Below are positions 1-10,099 of a stretch of DNA of 64,000 bases, piece after piece. Each line of letters opens with the position of its first letter. The first letter of the stretch is position 1. The translations under genes and the position numbers were made by a program. The notes beneath the pieces are model-generated. The model had not been told where the DNA came from and did no database searches. It saw nothing but the letters and a program-made list of their open reading frames with translations. The stretch spans positions 1,302,001 through 1,366,000 of the forward strand of contig CP091735.1 in assembly GCA_022010015.1 (NCBI GenBank), written 5' to 3'. Source of the stretch: Clostridium sp. GTDB lineage: Bacteria; Bacillota_I; Bacilli_A; Acholeplasmatales; Anaeroplasmataceae.

Positions 1-308
1 CTAATGGTATTTTAGGTTATTTAAAAAGCTTTTTTTAGAACCAATATTCTTACTTTTTACCAATTAATATTATATCTGAATTATCATTACCATTATCATT
101 ATGCTTACGTTTATTTGGTAATATTTTAAGTGGCACAGTTCTTTCAACACTTATTACTGGTGTTTTAGGACCATTCTGTATTCCATTTTTACCATTATAT
201 AATATAGTATTTGATATTGGCTTTGGTATAATTCAAACGGCTGTGTTTGTTATATTGTCGATTGTATTTACATCGATGAAAATTAAAGATGAAGAAAAAA
301 ATATATAG
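1..308 (+). CDS. atpB: ATP synthase Fo subunit a, C-terminal part
   Basis: Membrane subunit a of the F1Fo ATP synthase, which forms the ion half-channels next to the c ring. Only the C-terminal third lies in the window. The restored frame reads the conserved stretch CLRLFGNILSG, containing the essential arginine of helix 4, followed by hydrophobic segments and the stop TAG at 306-308. Frame breaks lie at T runs near 30-60 (7 T after AGC; 5 T where 4 are expected). It is the first gene seen of the atp operon, with atpE 20 bases downstream. The start is outside the window. Confident from the motif and the operon order. Confidence 0.9.
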
Positions 309-328
309 TAATTAAGGAGATTAAAAAA

Positions 329-619
329 ATGTTAACACAAATTTGTACTATTTTTAACTATGTTAGTGGAGGCTGTTTCTCCATATAATGAATTTTTTTC
401 GCTCGTGGTATGGCTTATATTGGTGCTGGTATAGCTGTATTTACAGGTGTTGGTGCGGCAATTGGTGAAGGAAATGTTGCTGCTCACGCTGTTGAGGCAA
501 TTGGACGTCAACCAGAAGCATCTGGTAAAATTACTCTTACAATGTTAATTGGTCAAGCAGTATCTGAAACTACTGGTCTTTATGGTTTAATTATCGCAAT
601 TATGCTTTGTATGAAGTAA
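329..619 (+). CDS. atpE: ATP synthase Fo subunit c (sodium-type ion site)
   Basis: Ring-forming proteolipid of the ATP synthase, two transmembrane helices joined by the polar loop GRQPEA. The ATG at 329 follows AAGGAG; two breaks (T run before 334-342, 7 T at 393-399 where GAA TTT TTC needs 5) split the N-terminal helix. The second helix reads GQAVSETTGLYG: the ion-binding glutamate (codon 566-568) is accompanied by Val, Thr, Thr and Tyr at the positions that define Na+ binding in known c rings. A second glutamate in helix 1 (IGEG, codon 467-469) lies 33 residues earlier, as in two-carboxylate Na+ rings. Family assignment is certain; sodium coupling is inference. Confidence 0.95.
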
Positions 620-638
620 AATATAAGGAGGCACAAAT

Positions 639-1210
639 ATGATTTTAGCTTCTCTAAATGAAACGCTAGAAAATATTGCTGATATTGTTAATAAATGCTT
701 AGGTCCACTTGGTAGTGATGGCTTTAGTTTTAATACAATTCGCGATTTTTTTAATTCAAATTTGTGCTACTATTATCTTATTTGTTGTTGTTAGATTCTT
801 TTTTTGGAAGCCTATCACTAATATTTTTAGAGGCTAGAAGAAAAAAATATGGATGAGCAGCTTGAAGAGGCGTTACAAATGAAAAAAAGATAACGCTAAG
901 CTTCAGTTAGAGCTTGATCGTCAAATGTCTGAAGCTAAAGAGCAAATCAAAGAATTGATGGAAAAGGCTCAAAAAGAAAGCAACCTTTTAAGAGAAGAAA
1001 TCATCAACCAGGCTCAAAAAGAAGCAAGAGAAAGACTTGATAATTTAGAAATTGAGTTGGAACAGGAAAAATCAAAATATGAAAAGCAAATCAAAAAGGA
1101 AATTGTTGATATTGCTTTTTTTAGCGGCTAGCAAGATTGTATCTAAGGAAGTTGACCGTGAAAAAAATATTTAGATGTTGTTGATGATTTATTAAAAGGA
1201 GGCCAAATAA
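639..1210 (+). CDS. atpF: ATP synthase Fo subunit b
   Basis: Peripheral stalk subunit: one N-terminal membrane helix (restored ILFVVVRFFFWKPI, about residues 45-60), then a long charged coiled coil rich in Lys, Glu and Gln that reaches to F1. The ATG at 639 has the good site AAGGAGG. About 190 residues once four or five breaks are repaired: near 750-790, 830-890, 1116-1122 (7 T where IAFLAASK needs 5), 1161-1167 (7 A where 5 fit) and AAAA before GGAGG at 1194-1197. The restored stop TAA at 1208-1210 touches the start of atpH, which uses the ribosome-binding site inside the atpF end. Slightly longer than the usual 160-170 residues because of an N-terminal extension. Confidence 0.9.
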
Positions 1211-1212
1211 TA

Positions 1213-1742
1213 ATGATTGCATCAGAATATGCAAATGCACTTTATGAATTGGCTTTAGAAGATGACAAGGAAGATATAATAGATAGCAATTTGAATGATT
1301 TTTGTTAGCTTATTAGGCTTAAATCCTGATTTTAAGAAAATAATCGAAACGAATACAATTAGACATAACAAAAAAATAGAGCTTTTTAAAAAAATGTTTT
1401 AAAGGGCTTTGATTCTTTATTTATTGATTTTTTTAGCTGTGGTTAATGATCATGATCGTTTTAAAGAAATTAATAATATAATGGTTGAATATAAGAAAAT
1501 AATTGATAATGCTAAAAAAATATTTTGCATGTTGATGTTATGTCTTGCTATAAATTACAAGAAGACGAATTAAAAAAAGAATTAGAAATGCCTTAGAAAG
1601 AAAAATATCCATCTAAAAAAATATTGAGATTACAAATGTTATTGATGAATCCTTGATTGGCGGAATTAATATTGTATGTAATGGTCAAAATTATGATATT
1701 TCTTTAAAGCGTCAATTAGATGTAATGAAGGCATCGCTATAG
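1213..1742 (+). CDS. atpH: ATP synthase F1 subunit delta
   Basis: Delta subunit, which fixes the F1 head to the peripheral stalk. Starts MIASEYANALYELAL, typical of the family, with AAGGAGG eight bases before the ATG. Near the C-terminus the conserved IDESLIGGINIVCNG segment is readable at about 1645-1690. About 176 residues, normal length. Frame breaks occur near 1300, 1390-1430, 1510-1530, 1590 and 1610, all at A or T runs except one near 1300 (TTTTTGTTAG). It sits between atpF and atpA with spacings of 2 and 12 bases, as in most Bacilli. Stop TAG at 1740-1742. Confidence 0.88.
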
Positions 1743-1754
1743 AAAGGATAAATT

Positions 1755-3270
1755 ATGTCAAATATAAATTTATCAGAAATCTCTAATTTGATAAAAGAGC
1801 AAATTCGTTCTTACAAGGAAGAAATTCATACTGAAAATATTGGTAAGGTTGTTGAGGTTGGCGATGGCATTGCAATTATCTATGGCTTAGAGCATGCAAT
1901 GCAAGGTGAACTTTTAATATTTCCAAATGATGTATATGGTATGGTTCAAAATCTTGAAAACGATACTGTTGGTGCCATTTTGCTTGGCGAGAGCTCTTTA
2001 ATTAAAGAGGGCGACATTGTTAAGTGTAGTGGTAGAATATTAGAGGTTCCTGTTGGTGAAGGCTTGATTGGTCGTGTTGTCAATGCCTTAGGACAACCAA
2101 TTGATGGCTTTGGCCCAATTGAAATTAAAGAATATAGACCTATTGAAAATAAAGCTACAGGCGTTTTAGATCGTAGTAGCGTTGATACACCACTTCAAAC
2201 TGGTATTAAGGTAATTGATGCTTTAGTTCCTATTGGAAGAGGTCAAAGAGAATTAATTATTGGAGATAGACAAACAGGAAAAACATCAATTGCAGTTGAT
2301 ACAATCCTAAATCAAAAGAATAAGGATGTTATTTGTATTTATGTTGCTATTGGTCAAAAGGAATCTACTGTTAGCTCTGTATATGAAACATTAAAGGCTA
2401 ATGGTGCAATGAATTATTCAATCATTGTTAATGCATCAGCTTCAAATCCAAGCTCATTATTATATATTGCACCATATAGTGGTGTTTCTATGGCTGAATA
2501 TTTTATGTATCAAGGTAAAGATGTTTTAATTGTCTATGATGATTTATCTAAACATGCTGTTGCTTATCGAGAAATGAGCTTATTACTTCATCGTCCTCCT
2601 GGACGTGAAGCGTATCCTGGAGATGTATTCTACTTACATTCACGTTTATTAGAGCGTGCTGCAAAAGCTTTCAAGTGAGCTTGGTGGTGGAAGTATAACT
2701 GCTTTTACCAATTATTGAAACACAAGCTGGTGATATTTCTGCCTATATTCCTACAAACGTAATTTCAATTACTGATGGACAAATTTTCCTTCAAAGTGAT
2801 TATTTCTATAAAGGAATTCGTCCTGCTATTAATGCTGGTTTGTCTGTATCACGTGTTGGTGGTGCTGCTCAATCAAAAAGCTATTAAAAAGGTATGTGGA
2901 ACCTTAAGACTTGATCTTGCAAGCTATCGTGAGCTTGAATCATTTACTCAATTTGGATCTGATTTGGATGCTTCAACTAAAGCAAGACTTGATCGTGGAG
3001 CAAGAACAATTGAAATTTTGAAGCAGGACTTACATAAAACCTTGTCTATGGAGCAGGAAGCTGTTATTTTATATTGCTTAACTCATGGCTTTTTTTAGAT
3101 GATGTTGCTTTTAAATGACATTGCAAGATTTGAAAGAGAATTATATATGTCATTAAATACAAGTGAAGAAGGAAAAAGCTTTAACAAGAGTAATTACTCT
3201 TACAAAGTCTTTACCTGATTTTGAAAAGCTTGATAGTTTTATTACTGCATTTAAAAAGACATTTATGTAG
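1755..3270 (+). CDS. atpA: ATP synthase F1 subunit alpha
   Basis: Non-catalytic nucleotide-binding subunit of the F1 head. The Walker A loop GDRQTGKT is intact near 2265, and VYDDLSKHAVAYR and the ISITDGQIFL segment follow. About 505 residues after repair, the normal size. Breaks are diagnostic: AAAA for AAA at 2660 (AAKLSSELGGG), TTTT for TTT near 2703, five A for four near 2880, and seven T for five at 3090-3096 (HGFLDDVA). The ATG at 1755 has AGAAAGGA upstream. Stop TAG 3268-3270. Essential for the enzyme, so inactivation by several independent frameshifts is not credible. Confidence 0.95.
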
Positions 3271-3280
3271 GAGGTAGTAT

Positions 3281-4158
3281 ATGGCTAACTCTTTAAGAGA
3301 TGTAAAAAAATTCGTATTGAATCAACTAAATCAACAGCACAAATTACAAAAGCTATGTATATGGTTTCACAATCAAAGGTAACAAAGGCTTTGGAGCAAT
3401 ACAATAGCTATAAGGATTTTATGCAAAAGAATTGCTGATTTAGTTTATAATGTAGCAAGTGATGAATCTATTTTGGATGTTCATCCTCTTTTTAAAGGAA
3501 AGAGAAATAAAAAAAGATGTTATTTAATAATTACATCAGATCGTGGTCTTGCGGGAGTATATAATTCATCTATTTATAAGGCTTTGGAAGAGGAAGTAGG
3601 AGATAAGAATGATTTTTATCGTTGCTGCAATTGGTAAGCAAGGCTATTCATTTTTTTAAAAAAAGAAAAAAATATAAATTAATTAAAGATGAACCTACAC
3701 TTGTTCGTGATGATGTGATGTTTTTTTGGATATTGTTCCACTTGCTAATGAAATAATAGCTATGTATTTAAATAATGAAATTGATGAATTAATTATTATT
3801 TATAATCATTATATAAATAGCTTAACTAATGAAATACATAAAGAAAGAATTCTACCTATTTCAAAAAAATTGAAGGCTCAAAGAGTAATGAAAATTATAT
3901 TTTTTTGAAGCAGGTGTGGAGCATACATTAGATATGATTTTGCCAATGTATGTTAAAGATATGATATATGGAATAATTTTGGATGCTAAGGCAGCTGAGC
4001 ATTGCTCAAGAAGAAATGCTATGAAAAATGCTACTGATAATGCTGACAAGGTTATTTCTAAGTTACAAATATTATATAATCGTGCCCGTCAAGATGTTAT
4101 TACTAATGAATTGATTGATATTGTAGGCGGTGCAAATGCAATAGGAGGAGACAACTAG
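3281..4158 (+). CDS. atpG: ATP synthase F1 subunit gamma
   Basis: Central rotor shaft. Starts MANSLRDVK as expected for gamma and ends with the long C-terminal helix containing RRNAMKNATDNA and ITNELIDIVGGANA, the signature that contacts the beta subunits. ATG at 3281 with TAGGAGG upstream. About 290 residues after repairing breaks near 3310, 3425, 3500, 3650-3665, 3722-3728, 3866 and 3900-3906. The end GGAGGAGACAAC supplies the ribosome-binding site for atpD, whose ATG begins two bases after the TAG stop, so the two are probably translationally coupled. Confidence 0.93.
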
Positions 4159-4159
4159 T

Positions 4160-5569
4160 ATGCCAGGAATAATAGTTGAAGTTAAAGGACCGGTTGTTGA
4201 TGTTAGCTTTGAAAATGAATCACTTCCTAAAATTAATGATGCTTTAAAGGTTAAAATTGATGAAAAAAATATAATCATGGCTTTGCTATTGATTTAACTC
4301 TTGAGGTAGCATTACATGTTGGTGGTGGTATCGTTCGTTGTATAGCTATGGATTCAACAAATGGTCTTGTAAGAGGTATGCCAGTAGTAAATACTAATTC
4401 ACCTATAACTGTTCCAGTTGGTGAAGAAACATTAGGAAGAGTATTTAATGTACTTGGCGATCCAATTGATAAAAAAGGTCAAGTTTCAAATAAATGTAAA
4501 AGAATGCCAATTCATAGAGAAGCACCTACTTTGGAGGATTTATCCACAAAGGTTGAAATTTTGGAAACAGGAATTAAGGTTATTGACCTTCTTGCTCCTT
4601 ATATTAAGGGTGGAAAAATTGGTTTGTTTGGTGGAGCTGGAGTAGGTAAAACTGTACTTATTCAGGAGCTTATTCATAACGTTGCTCAAGAGCATGGTGG
4701 AATTTCTGTTTTTACAGGTGTTGGCGAGAGAACAAGAGAAGGAAATGACCTATATAATGAAATGTCTGAGTCTGGAGTTTTAGCTAAAACAGCAATGGTG
4801 TTTGGTCAAATGAACGAGCCACCTGGAGCGAGAATGCGTGTTGCGTTAAGCGGTTTAACAATGGCTGAACATTTCAGAGATGTTGAACATCAGGATGTAC
4901 TTTTTATTTATTGATAATATTTTTAGATTTACACAAGCTGGATCTGAAGTTTCAGCATTACTTGGTAGAATGCCTTCAGCTGTAGGATATGAACCAACCC
5001 TTGCAACAGAAATGGGCAAGCTACAAGAAAGAATTACGTCAACAAAAGAAGGATCAATTACATCTATTCAAGCAGTATATGTTCCTGCTGATGATTATAC
5101 TGACCCAGCACCAGCTACAACATTTACTCATCTAGATGCAACTACAAATTTAACAAGAAAGCTTACTGAAGAGGGTATTTATCCGGCTGTTGATCCACTT
5201 GCTTCAACATCTAGAGCTTTACAACCAGGAATTGTTTCTAAAGAGCATTATGAAACTGCACGTGCTGTTCAGCAATTAATTCAAAGATATAATGAATTAC
5301 TAGATATAATTGCTATTTTAGGTATGGATGAATTGTCAGAGGCTGATAAACTTGTTGTTAAGCGTGCTCGTCGTGTCCGCTTATTCTTATCACAAAATAT
5401 GTTTATTGGTAGTGCATTTACAGGTATAGCTGGCTCATATGTGCCACTTAGTGAAACAATTAGAGGCTTCAAGGAAATATTAGAAGGTAAGCATGATGAT
5501 TTACCTGAGGAAGCATTTAGATTAGTTGGTACTATTGATGATGCAATAGAAAAGGCCAAGAAATTATGA
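4160..5569 (+). CDS. atpD: ATP synthase F1 subunit beta
   Basis: Catalytic subunit. Starts MPGIIVEVKGPVVDV; the Walker A loop GGAGVGKTV lies near 4632, the catalytic glutamate region GERTREGND near 4722, and the Walker B strand DVLFFIDNIFRF near 4895-4927. DYTDPAPATTF and the C-terminal DELSEADKL motif follow. About 470 residues, normal length. Only two breaks: seven A at about 4263-4270 (before NHGFAIDLTLEVALHV) and TTTTTATTTATTG near 4900. The stop TGA overlaps the atpC start (ATGA), which also shows that TGA is a stop codon in this genome. Confidence 0.96.
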
Positions 5570-5955
5570 AAATAGCTATTTCTACTCACCAAGGAAGCTT
5601 GTACAACGATATTGTTGATTATGTTGTTGTTAGCGCCCAGGATGGTGAATTTGCAATATTAAAGGATCATGCACCAATAATTTCAGTGATTGATGATGGA
5701 TATGTAAAGCTTGTATTAAATGAAAATGAAGCATTTGTTGCGTTAAGAGCTTCAGTTTTAGAATTTCATGATAATGTTTTAAGTATATTAGCTCAAGAGG
5801 CTCATATTGGTAGTACTGCCAAAAGTGCAAAAGAGCATCTTGATGAATTACGAAAGAGTCGTTTGGAAACCAATAGAAAGGAATCAGCCGACTTTACGCA
5901 AATGGAAAAAGAATTAAGAGAAAGCTTAAAAAAATCAAGAGCTGGATCTTTATAG
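5566..5955 (+). CDS. atpC: ATP synthase F1 subunit epsilon
   Basis: Epsilon subunit, which couples the rotor to the c ring and inhibits ATP hydrolysis. An intact 129-residue frame. The N-terminal beta-sandwich contains SAQDGEFAILKDHAPI near residue 24 and VALRASVLEFHDNVLSILA near residue 57; a charged helical hairpin ends the protein. Starts inside the atpD stop (ATGA overlap) and closes the operon: a strong hairpin terminator overlaps its stop codon. One of the few genes here without a frame break, consistent with its lack of long A or T runs. Confidence 0.95.
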   Translation: MKIAISTHQGSLYNDIVDYVVVSAQDGEFAILKDHAPIISVIDDGYVKLVLNENEAFVALRASVLEFHDNVLSILAQEAHIGSTAKSAKEHLDELRKSRLETNRKESADFTQMEKELRESLKKSRAGSL

Positions 5956-5983
5956 CAATACCATAGTGTATTGCTTTTTATTT
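5954..5983 (+). terminator. Terminator of the atp operon
   Basis: Eight-base-pair stem AGCAATAC/GTATTGCT around the loop CATAGT, followed by TTTTATTT. It begins within the atpC stop codon. Confidence 0.88.
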
Positions 5984-5995
5984 AGGAGAATGACT

Positions 5996-6241
5996 ATGCT
6001 AGGAATAAATTACACGATTTTTAAATAATTTTTATTTATATAATAGGCTTTTTGTATTATTTTTTTATGTAACATTCCAAATTCTTAGAGCTACAAGGCT
6101 TGATGAGCTTTTTTTAAACAGGGAAGGATTTGGCAAATAAGATTAACATATATTTTTATATGTATAATTGTCTCTCACTTAATTATGAGTGCGATTTTGA
6201 TGATTTGTCAAACTTTTTTTAGTGCAATAATGTATAAGTAA
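5996..6241 (+). CDS. DUF1146 (YwzB-type) small membrane protein
   Basis: Small two-helix membrane protein of the DUF1146 family, function unknown, about 80 residues. The restored sequence begins MLGINYTIF, has helices around residues 8-25 and 50-75, and the family-like middle segment ILRATRLDELF followed by Q/R/W residues before helix 2. ATG 5996 is chosen over the ATG at 5990 because AGGAG at 5984-5988 would be too close to the latter. Breaks lie at T or A runs near 6024, 6060, 6110-6116 and 6214-6220. In Bacillus the same family lies just after the atp operon, which supports the assignment. Confidence 0.7.
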
Positions 6242-6280
6242 GGCCTCATTGTTAATAATAATTTTTGAGGTGAAACAAAA

Positions 6281-6958
6281 TTGAAAGGAAAAAAATTTAA
6301 AAGATTCTTTCTTGAAAAGAGAATTAATTGTTTTTTTAGGTGTTTCTAGCAGTTGTCTTTACAACAGTTATTACTGTAATAAGTATTGCGATGAAGGATG
6401 CAAATAATGTTAGTGGTGAAATCGAAAGTGAAATAACATCAAGTACTATTCCATCATCAAGTAGTAAAGGTATGGAAAGTAGCAAAGCATTACCAACAAC
6501 TATTGGTCTTCCTATAACAGGTGAATATAAAATTGTTCGCGAATTCTTTGATTCAACTAAATCAAGTGAAGAACTAGCTACCGCAATAATTTATACAGGA
6601 AGCTATTATGTAGAATCAAAGGGAATAAGCTTTGCACGTGAGGATAATAGTAGCTTCGAGGTAAATGCAATTTATCCTGGAACAGTTAAAGAAATAAATT
6701 ATGATGAAGCAAATGGTTATTCAATAACAATTGATCATAATAATGGTTTGACTAGTACATATAAATCACTTAGTAGCTGTAATGTTAGTCAAAATGATTA
6801 TGTTGCTTCAAGTGATGTTATTGGTGTATCAGGTAGTAGAGTATATGATTCTGATGCCGGTGTGCATGTTCATGTTGAAGTTAAATTGAACAATAGTTAT
6901 TTAAATTTAAAAAGATTTAATTGGTAAAGAAATTGAAGAAGTAGTAGAAGTTAAGTAA
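6281..6958 (+). CDS. spoIIQ: SpoIIQ-like / M23 (LytM) domain protein
   Basis: Probable forespore-side component of the SpoIIQ-SpoIIIAH channel between forespore and mother cell. About 225 residues: cytoplasmic Lys/Arg-rich start, one membrane helix (restored IVFLGVLAVVFTTVITVI), a Ser-rich linker, then an M23/LytM fold (REFFDST near residue 65, NAIYPGTVKEI, GYSITIDHNNGLTSTYKSL, and HVHVEV near the end). The HxH pair is kept, but the first zinc histidine of active M23 enzymes seems absent, as in several SpoIIQ proteins. TTG at 6281 is chosen because GAGGTGA precedes it. Breaks near 6314 and 6341-6350. Adjacent spoIIID supports the identity; a generic M23 protein is the alternative. Confidence 0.72.
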
Positions 6959-6962
6959 TAAA

Positions 6963-6990
6963 ATCAGTGCCAAAAAGCACTGATTTTTGG
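6963..6990 (+). terminator. Terminator after spoIIQ-like gene
   Basis: Stem ATCAGTGC/GCACTGAT with loop CAAAAA and a following T run. Confidence 0.85.
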
Positions 6991-7036
6991 TTTTAAATAA
7001 ATAATTTAATGCATATAATAATAAGGGTGATAAAGG

Positions 7037-7299
7037 GTGAATACAGTTATTCATGATAGAGTATTAAAAATGGCAGATATATTATTATTAGAACAAACAA
7101 CAATTCGAGAGGTCGCAAAAAAGGTTGGTTATTCAAAATCAACAGTACATAAGGATCTAACAATTAAATTACCTAAAAATTGATTATAGCTTATATTTGA
7201 ATGTAAAAATTATTAGATTATAATAAAATGATTCGCCATATTAGAGGTGGCGAATCAACTAAGCATAAATACGAAGAAATTAAATATCAGAAGTATTAA
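7037..7299 (+). CDS. spoIIID: Sporulation transcriptional regulator SpoIIID
   Basis: Small DNA-binding regulator of the mother cell during sporulation. About 87 residues. The helix-turn-helix reads TIREVAKKVGYSKSTVHKDL (residues about 24-43), followed by KLPKIDYSLYLNVK and the basic C-terminal box MIRHIRGGESTKHKY, both characteristic of SpoIIID. GTG start at 7037 with AAGGGTG upstream. Breaks near 7175-7181 (AAAAATTG) and 7206-7225. CATATAAT at 7012-7019 resembles the -10 element of sigma-E promoters, expected for spoIIID, but I see no clear -35. The stop overlaps the stop of the convergent yvyE-like gene. Confidence 0.88.
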
Positions 7300-7883
7300 T
7301 AATTGCATTTTTCATTTGTTATTTTTTTGATTCTATTGATTTCTTCCTCAAATTGAAATGAAGGTATTTCAATTTCTAGATAAACAGAGGTAGTAAAGCT
7401 AGAATTAACAATTTGAAAGCTTCCTCTTAGAATTTCTTGGTAGTCTTTATATGAGCAAATTACAGTTATTTTTTTCTTTTTTTCAATTAAATCAATGAAT
7501 GTTGAGTTTTCTATTGCTTTAAGACAAGCATTAGAATAGGCTCTTACTAAGCCTCCAGTTCCTAGCAACGTTCCACCAAAGTATCTTGTAACTATCACTA
7601 AGGTATTAGTTATTTCTTTCCTCAATAAAATGTTTAAAAATAGGGTAACCAGCTGTTTTTTTGTGGTTCACCATCATCATTGCATTTAAAAAAATATTTT
7701 TGTTTTGGACCTAAAATGTAGGCATAGACATGATGCTTGGCATCGAAAAAAATTCTTTTTTTAATTCTTCTTAAATGTTCCTTTATTTCATTTTCATTAT
7801 TAATTGGAATAATATCACAAATAAAAAAATAGATTTTTAAAACCGTTATTTCACATCTAGTTGGTTTTTGTTAATATTTTCAT
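7296..7883 (-). CDS. yvyE: IMPACT/YigZ (YvyE) family protein
   Basis: UPF0029/IMPACT family protein, of uncertain biochemical role. About 195 residues. The conserved family core is intact: CNDDGEPQKTAGYPI, then TLVIVTRYFGGTLLGTGGLVRAYS. Start ATG at 7883 (reverse), with GGTGAT before it; the restored N-terminus is MKILTKPTRCEITV. Breaks near 7870 (five A for four), 7822-7828, 7744-7760, 7685-7691 and 7660-7668. Read convergently with spoIIID, the two stops overlapping by three bases, and divergently from degV. Confidence 0.87.
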
Positions 7884-7947
7884 AATATCACCAAAAATAA
7901 TTATATCATAATTTGATAGAATTCAGGTAAAAAAACCTTAAAAAAAC

Positions 7948-7976
7948 TTGCATTTTATGTAAAAAAATGCTATTAT
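7948..7976 (+). promoter_or_regulatory. Promoter for the degV operon
   Basis: TTGCAT, 17-base spacer, TATTAT (7971-7976), about 30 bases before the degV start. The spacer contains a seven-A run, so its true length may differ. Confidence 0.6.
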
Positions 7977-8007
7977 AAATAGTGTTTCATATGGAGGTTT
8001 TTCTATC

Positions 8008-8887
8008 ATGGGAAAGAAAATTGTTGCAACAACGTCAACCAGCTGTCTTGATTATTATGAAAATAATTATGATATTAGAAACTATTAGAATTAAACTTGA
8101 TATAGATGGTAAATTATATGCTGATGGCTCAGAAATGCCAGCAAATGATTTTTTTAAATTACTTAAAGAAAATCCAACATTAATTCCTAAAACAACTCAG
8201 GTACCGATTGGTGAATTACTTGATTTTTTTGAAGGATTATATAATGAAGGCTATGATGAGGTTTTTTTGTAACAACAATTTCATCTAAGCTAAGTGGTAG
8301 CTATAATGGTATTTGTCAATGTGCACAAATCTTAGTTGATAAGATGAAGATAGTTGTTTATGATACAAAGACTGTTTGTTTTTAATGAAGGTGTGTTTGC
8401 ATTAAGGGCAGCACAGCTAATTGATGAGGGTAAGGAATTTTTCGGAAATAATTCCAGAGCTTGATTATTTACATAAAAAAATAATATGATTATGTTTGCT
8501 GTAGATAATTTAAGCTACTTAGTTAAAAAAATGGTAGATTATCTGGTGCAGCTGGTTTTTTTAGGAACAGTATTAAAAAAATTAAACCATTGTTAGAGGT
8601 TTTTAGAAAATGGGGAGATACATTCTGTTCAAAAAGATAAGAACTACTAAAAAAAAGCATTAGATGCTGTAAGTATTGCTGCTAAAGAATACATTAATGG
8701 TAGAGATTATTTTATGTATCTTGTTTATACTACTGATGAGAATCTTGGCTATTTAAAAGAACAAATAAAGCTTAATTGTAATGTGGAGAATTTATTGGAG
8801 GTTCCTGGAAGTCCAATTGTAGGCTGCCACGTTGGACCAGGTGCTCTTGGTGTTGGAATATTTTTTAAAAAAAGAAACAAAGAATAA
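8008..8887 (+). CDS. degV: DegV family fatty-acid-binding protein
   Basis: DegV proteins bind fatty acids for the FakA/FakB kinase system or a related role. About 290 residues. The start MGKKIVATTSTSCL, the motif SSKLSGSYNG near residue 90, and C-terminal EVPGSPIVGCHVGPGALGVG (lipid headgroup region) are characteristic. ATG 8008 with TGGAGG 14 bases upstream. Breaks near 8071, 8262-8268, 8380, 8450, 8474, 8525, 8553, 8603 and 8647, almost all at A/T runs. An own promoter and terminator flank it, so it is probably transcribed alone. Confidence 0.88.
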
Positions 8888-8894
8888 AAATTTG

Positions 8895-8926
8895 GTCCAT
8901 AAAAGAAATTTATGGGCTATTTTTTT
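8895..8926 (+). terminator. Terminator after degV
   Basis: Nine-pair stem GTCCATAAA/TTTATGGGC (one G-U pair), loop AGAAA, then a T run. Confidence 0.78.
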
Positions 8927-8939
8927 AACGAGGTGCTAA

Positions 8940-10099
8940 ATGAATTATGTAGATGCTGGCATTGATTTAATTAAAAAAATAAAGAAGATTGGCTATGATG
9001 CTTATTTTTGTTGGTGGCTTTGTTCGCGATTATTTATTAAATTTAGCTCCTAATGATATTGATATAACTACTAATGCTTCATGTGATGTATTAAAAAAAT
9101 TTTTTTCAAATGTTTGTGATAAAGGAATTAAATATCAAAGTGTCGTTATTGAAAATTATGGCTTTAGTTTTGAGGTAACAACCTTTAGAGTGGAAAGTAA
9201 TTATGATGATTTTAGACATCCGATAGTTAAGACAACTAATTCTTTAAATGATGACCTTAAAAGAAGGGATTTTTACAATCAATGCATTGGCTATGGATGA
9301 AAATTATAAAATAATTGATTTGTTTTCAGGCTTAAATGATCTTAAAAATGGTATTATAAGGGCTGTTTTAGATCCAGTAATGAAATTTACCGAGGATGCT
9401 CTTAGAATGCTTAGAGCGTGCTATTTTAGGGCTAAATTAGGCTTTGATATTGAAGAAAAAAACATTTAATGCTATTAAAGAAAAAAAGCATCGCTTGTTA
9501 AGCATTTAAATAGTGATTGTGTTTATAAGGAATTAAAGAAGATAATTTGTTCAAAAATATTCATTGCTGGGATTAAAAGGCTCTTAATGATTCTTCAGTT
9601 TCCAATTATATTCCAGGTCTTTCTAGGGGTATTGACTCTTATTTACGTTTTTAATATTAATCTTAACGATATGAGTTTATTTTTTTAGCATTATGCTTTA
9701 AAGATAATCTAGATGAATTATCATATTATCAAAATTAGTAAGGCTCAAAGAAAAGAAATTATTAATATTATAAAGCTAATAGATATATTAGCTAATAATT
9801 TCGAGCCATATAATTTGATAAATTATACTAAAGATGAAATAATTAAGGCTAATGTTTTTAGGAAGTAATATTAAGCTTTTTTTAAGAATAATGAAGCTAA
9901 ACTGATTGAAATCTATGAAAGTGCAATATATTTAAGAGATAATTTGGCAATTTCCTTTAATCAAATAAAGACTATTTGTAGTAGCATAGAAGAGACAAAA
10001 ATTTATGAAGCCGTACTAAGAAATGTAATTAATGGTAAATTAGAAAATAATATAGATAAAATAAATAATTTCATTGCTAAAGAGGGTAAAATAAAGTGA
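8940..10099 (+). CDS. cca: CCA-adding enzyme / polyA polymerase family nucleotidyltransferase
   Basis: Class II tRNA nucleotidyltransferase, which builds or repairs the 3' CCA of tRNAs. Restored motifs: VGGFVRDYLL near residue 25, NDIDITTNA with the catalytic Asp pair, RRDFTINALAMDE near residue 105, and EDALRMLRACYFRAKLGF near residue 150. About 385 residues, normal length. ATG 8940 with GAGGTG upstream. At least nine breaks, for example ATGATG/CTTATTT near 8995-9005, GATTTTTAC near 9270, and runs near 9460-9490 and 9660-9690. The stop TGA overlaps the GTG of pulA. Confidence 0.9.

Noticed and set aside
5281..5592. Minus-strand frame of about 100 residues inside atpD
   Set aside because: Shadow of the conserved atpD coding strand; no ribosome-binding site and no family match. 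The same applies to minus-strand frames inside aroC, uxaC, polC and feoA.
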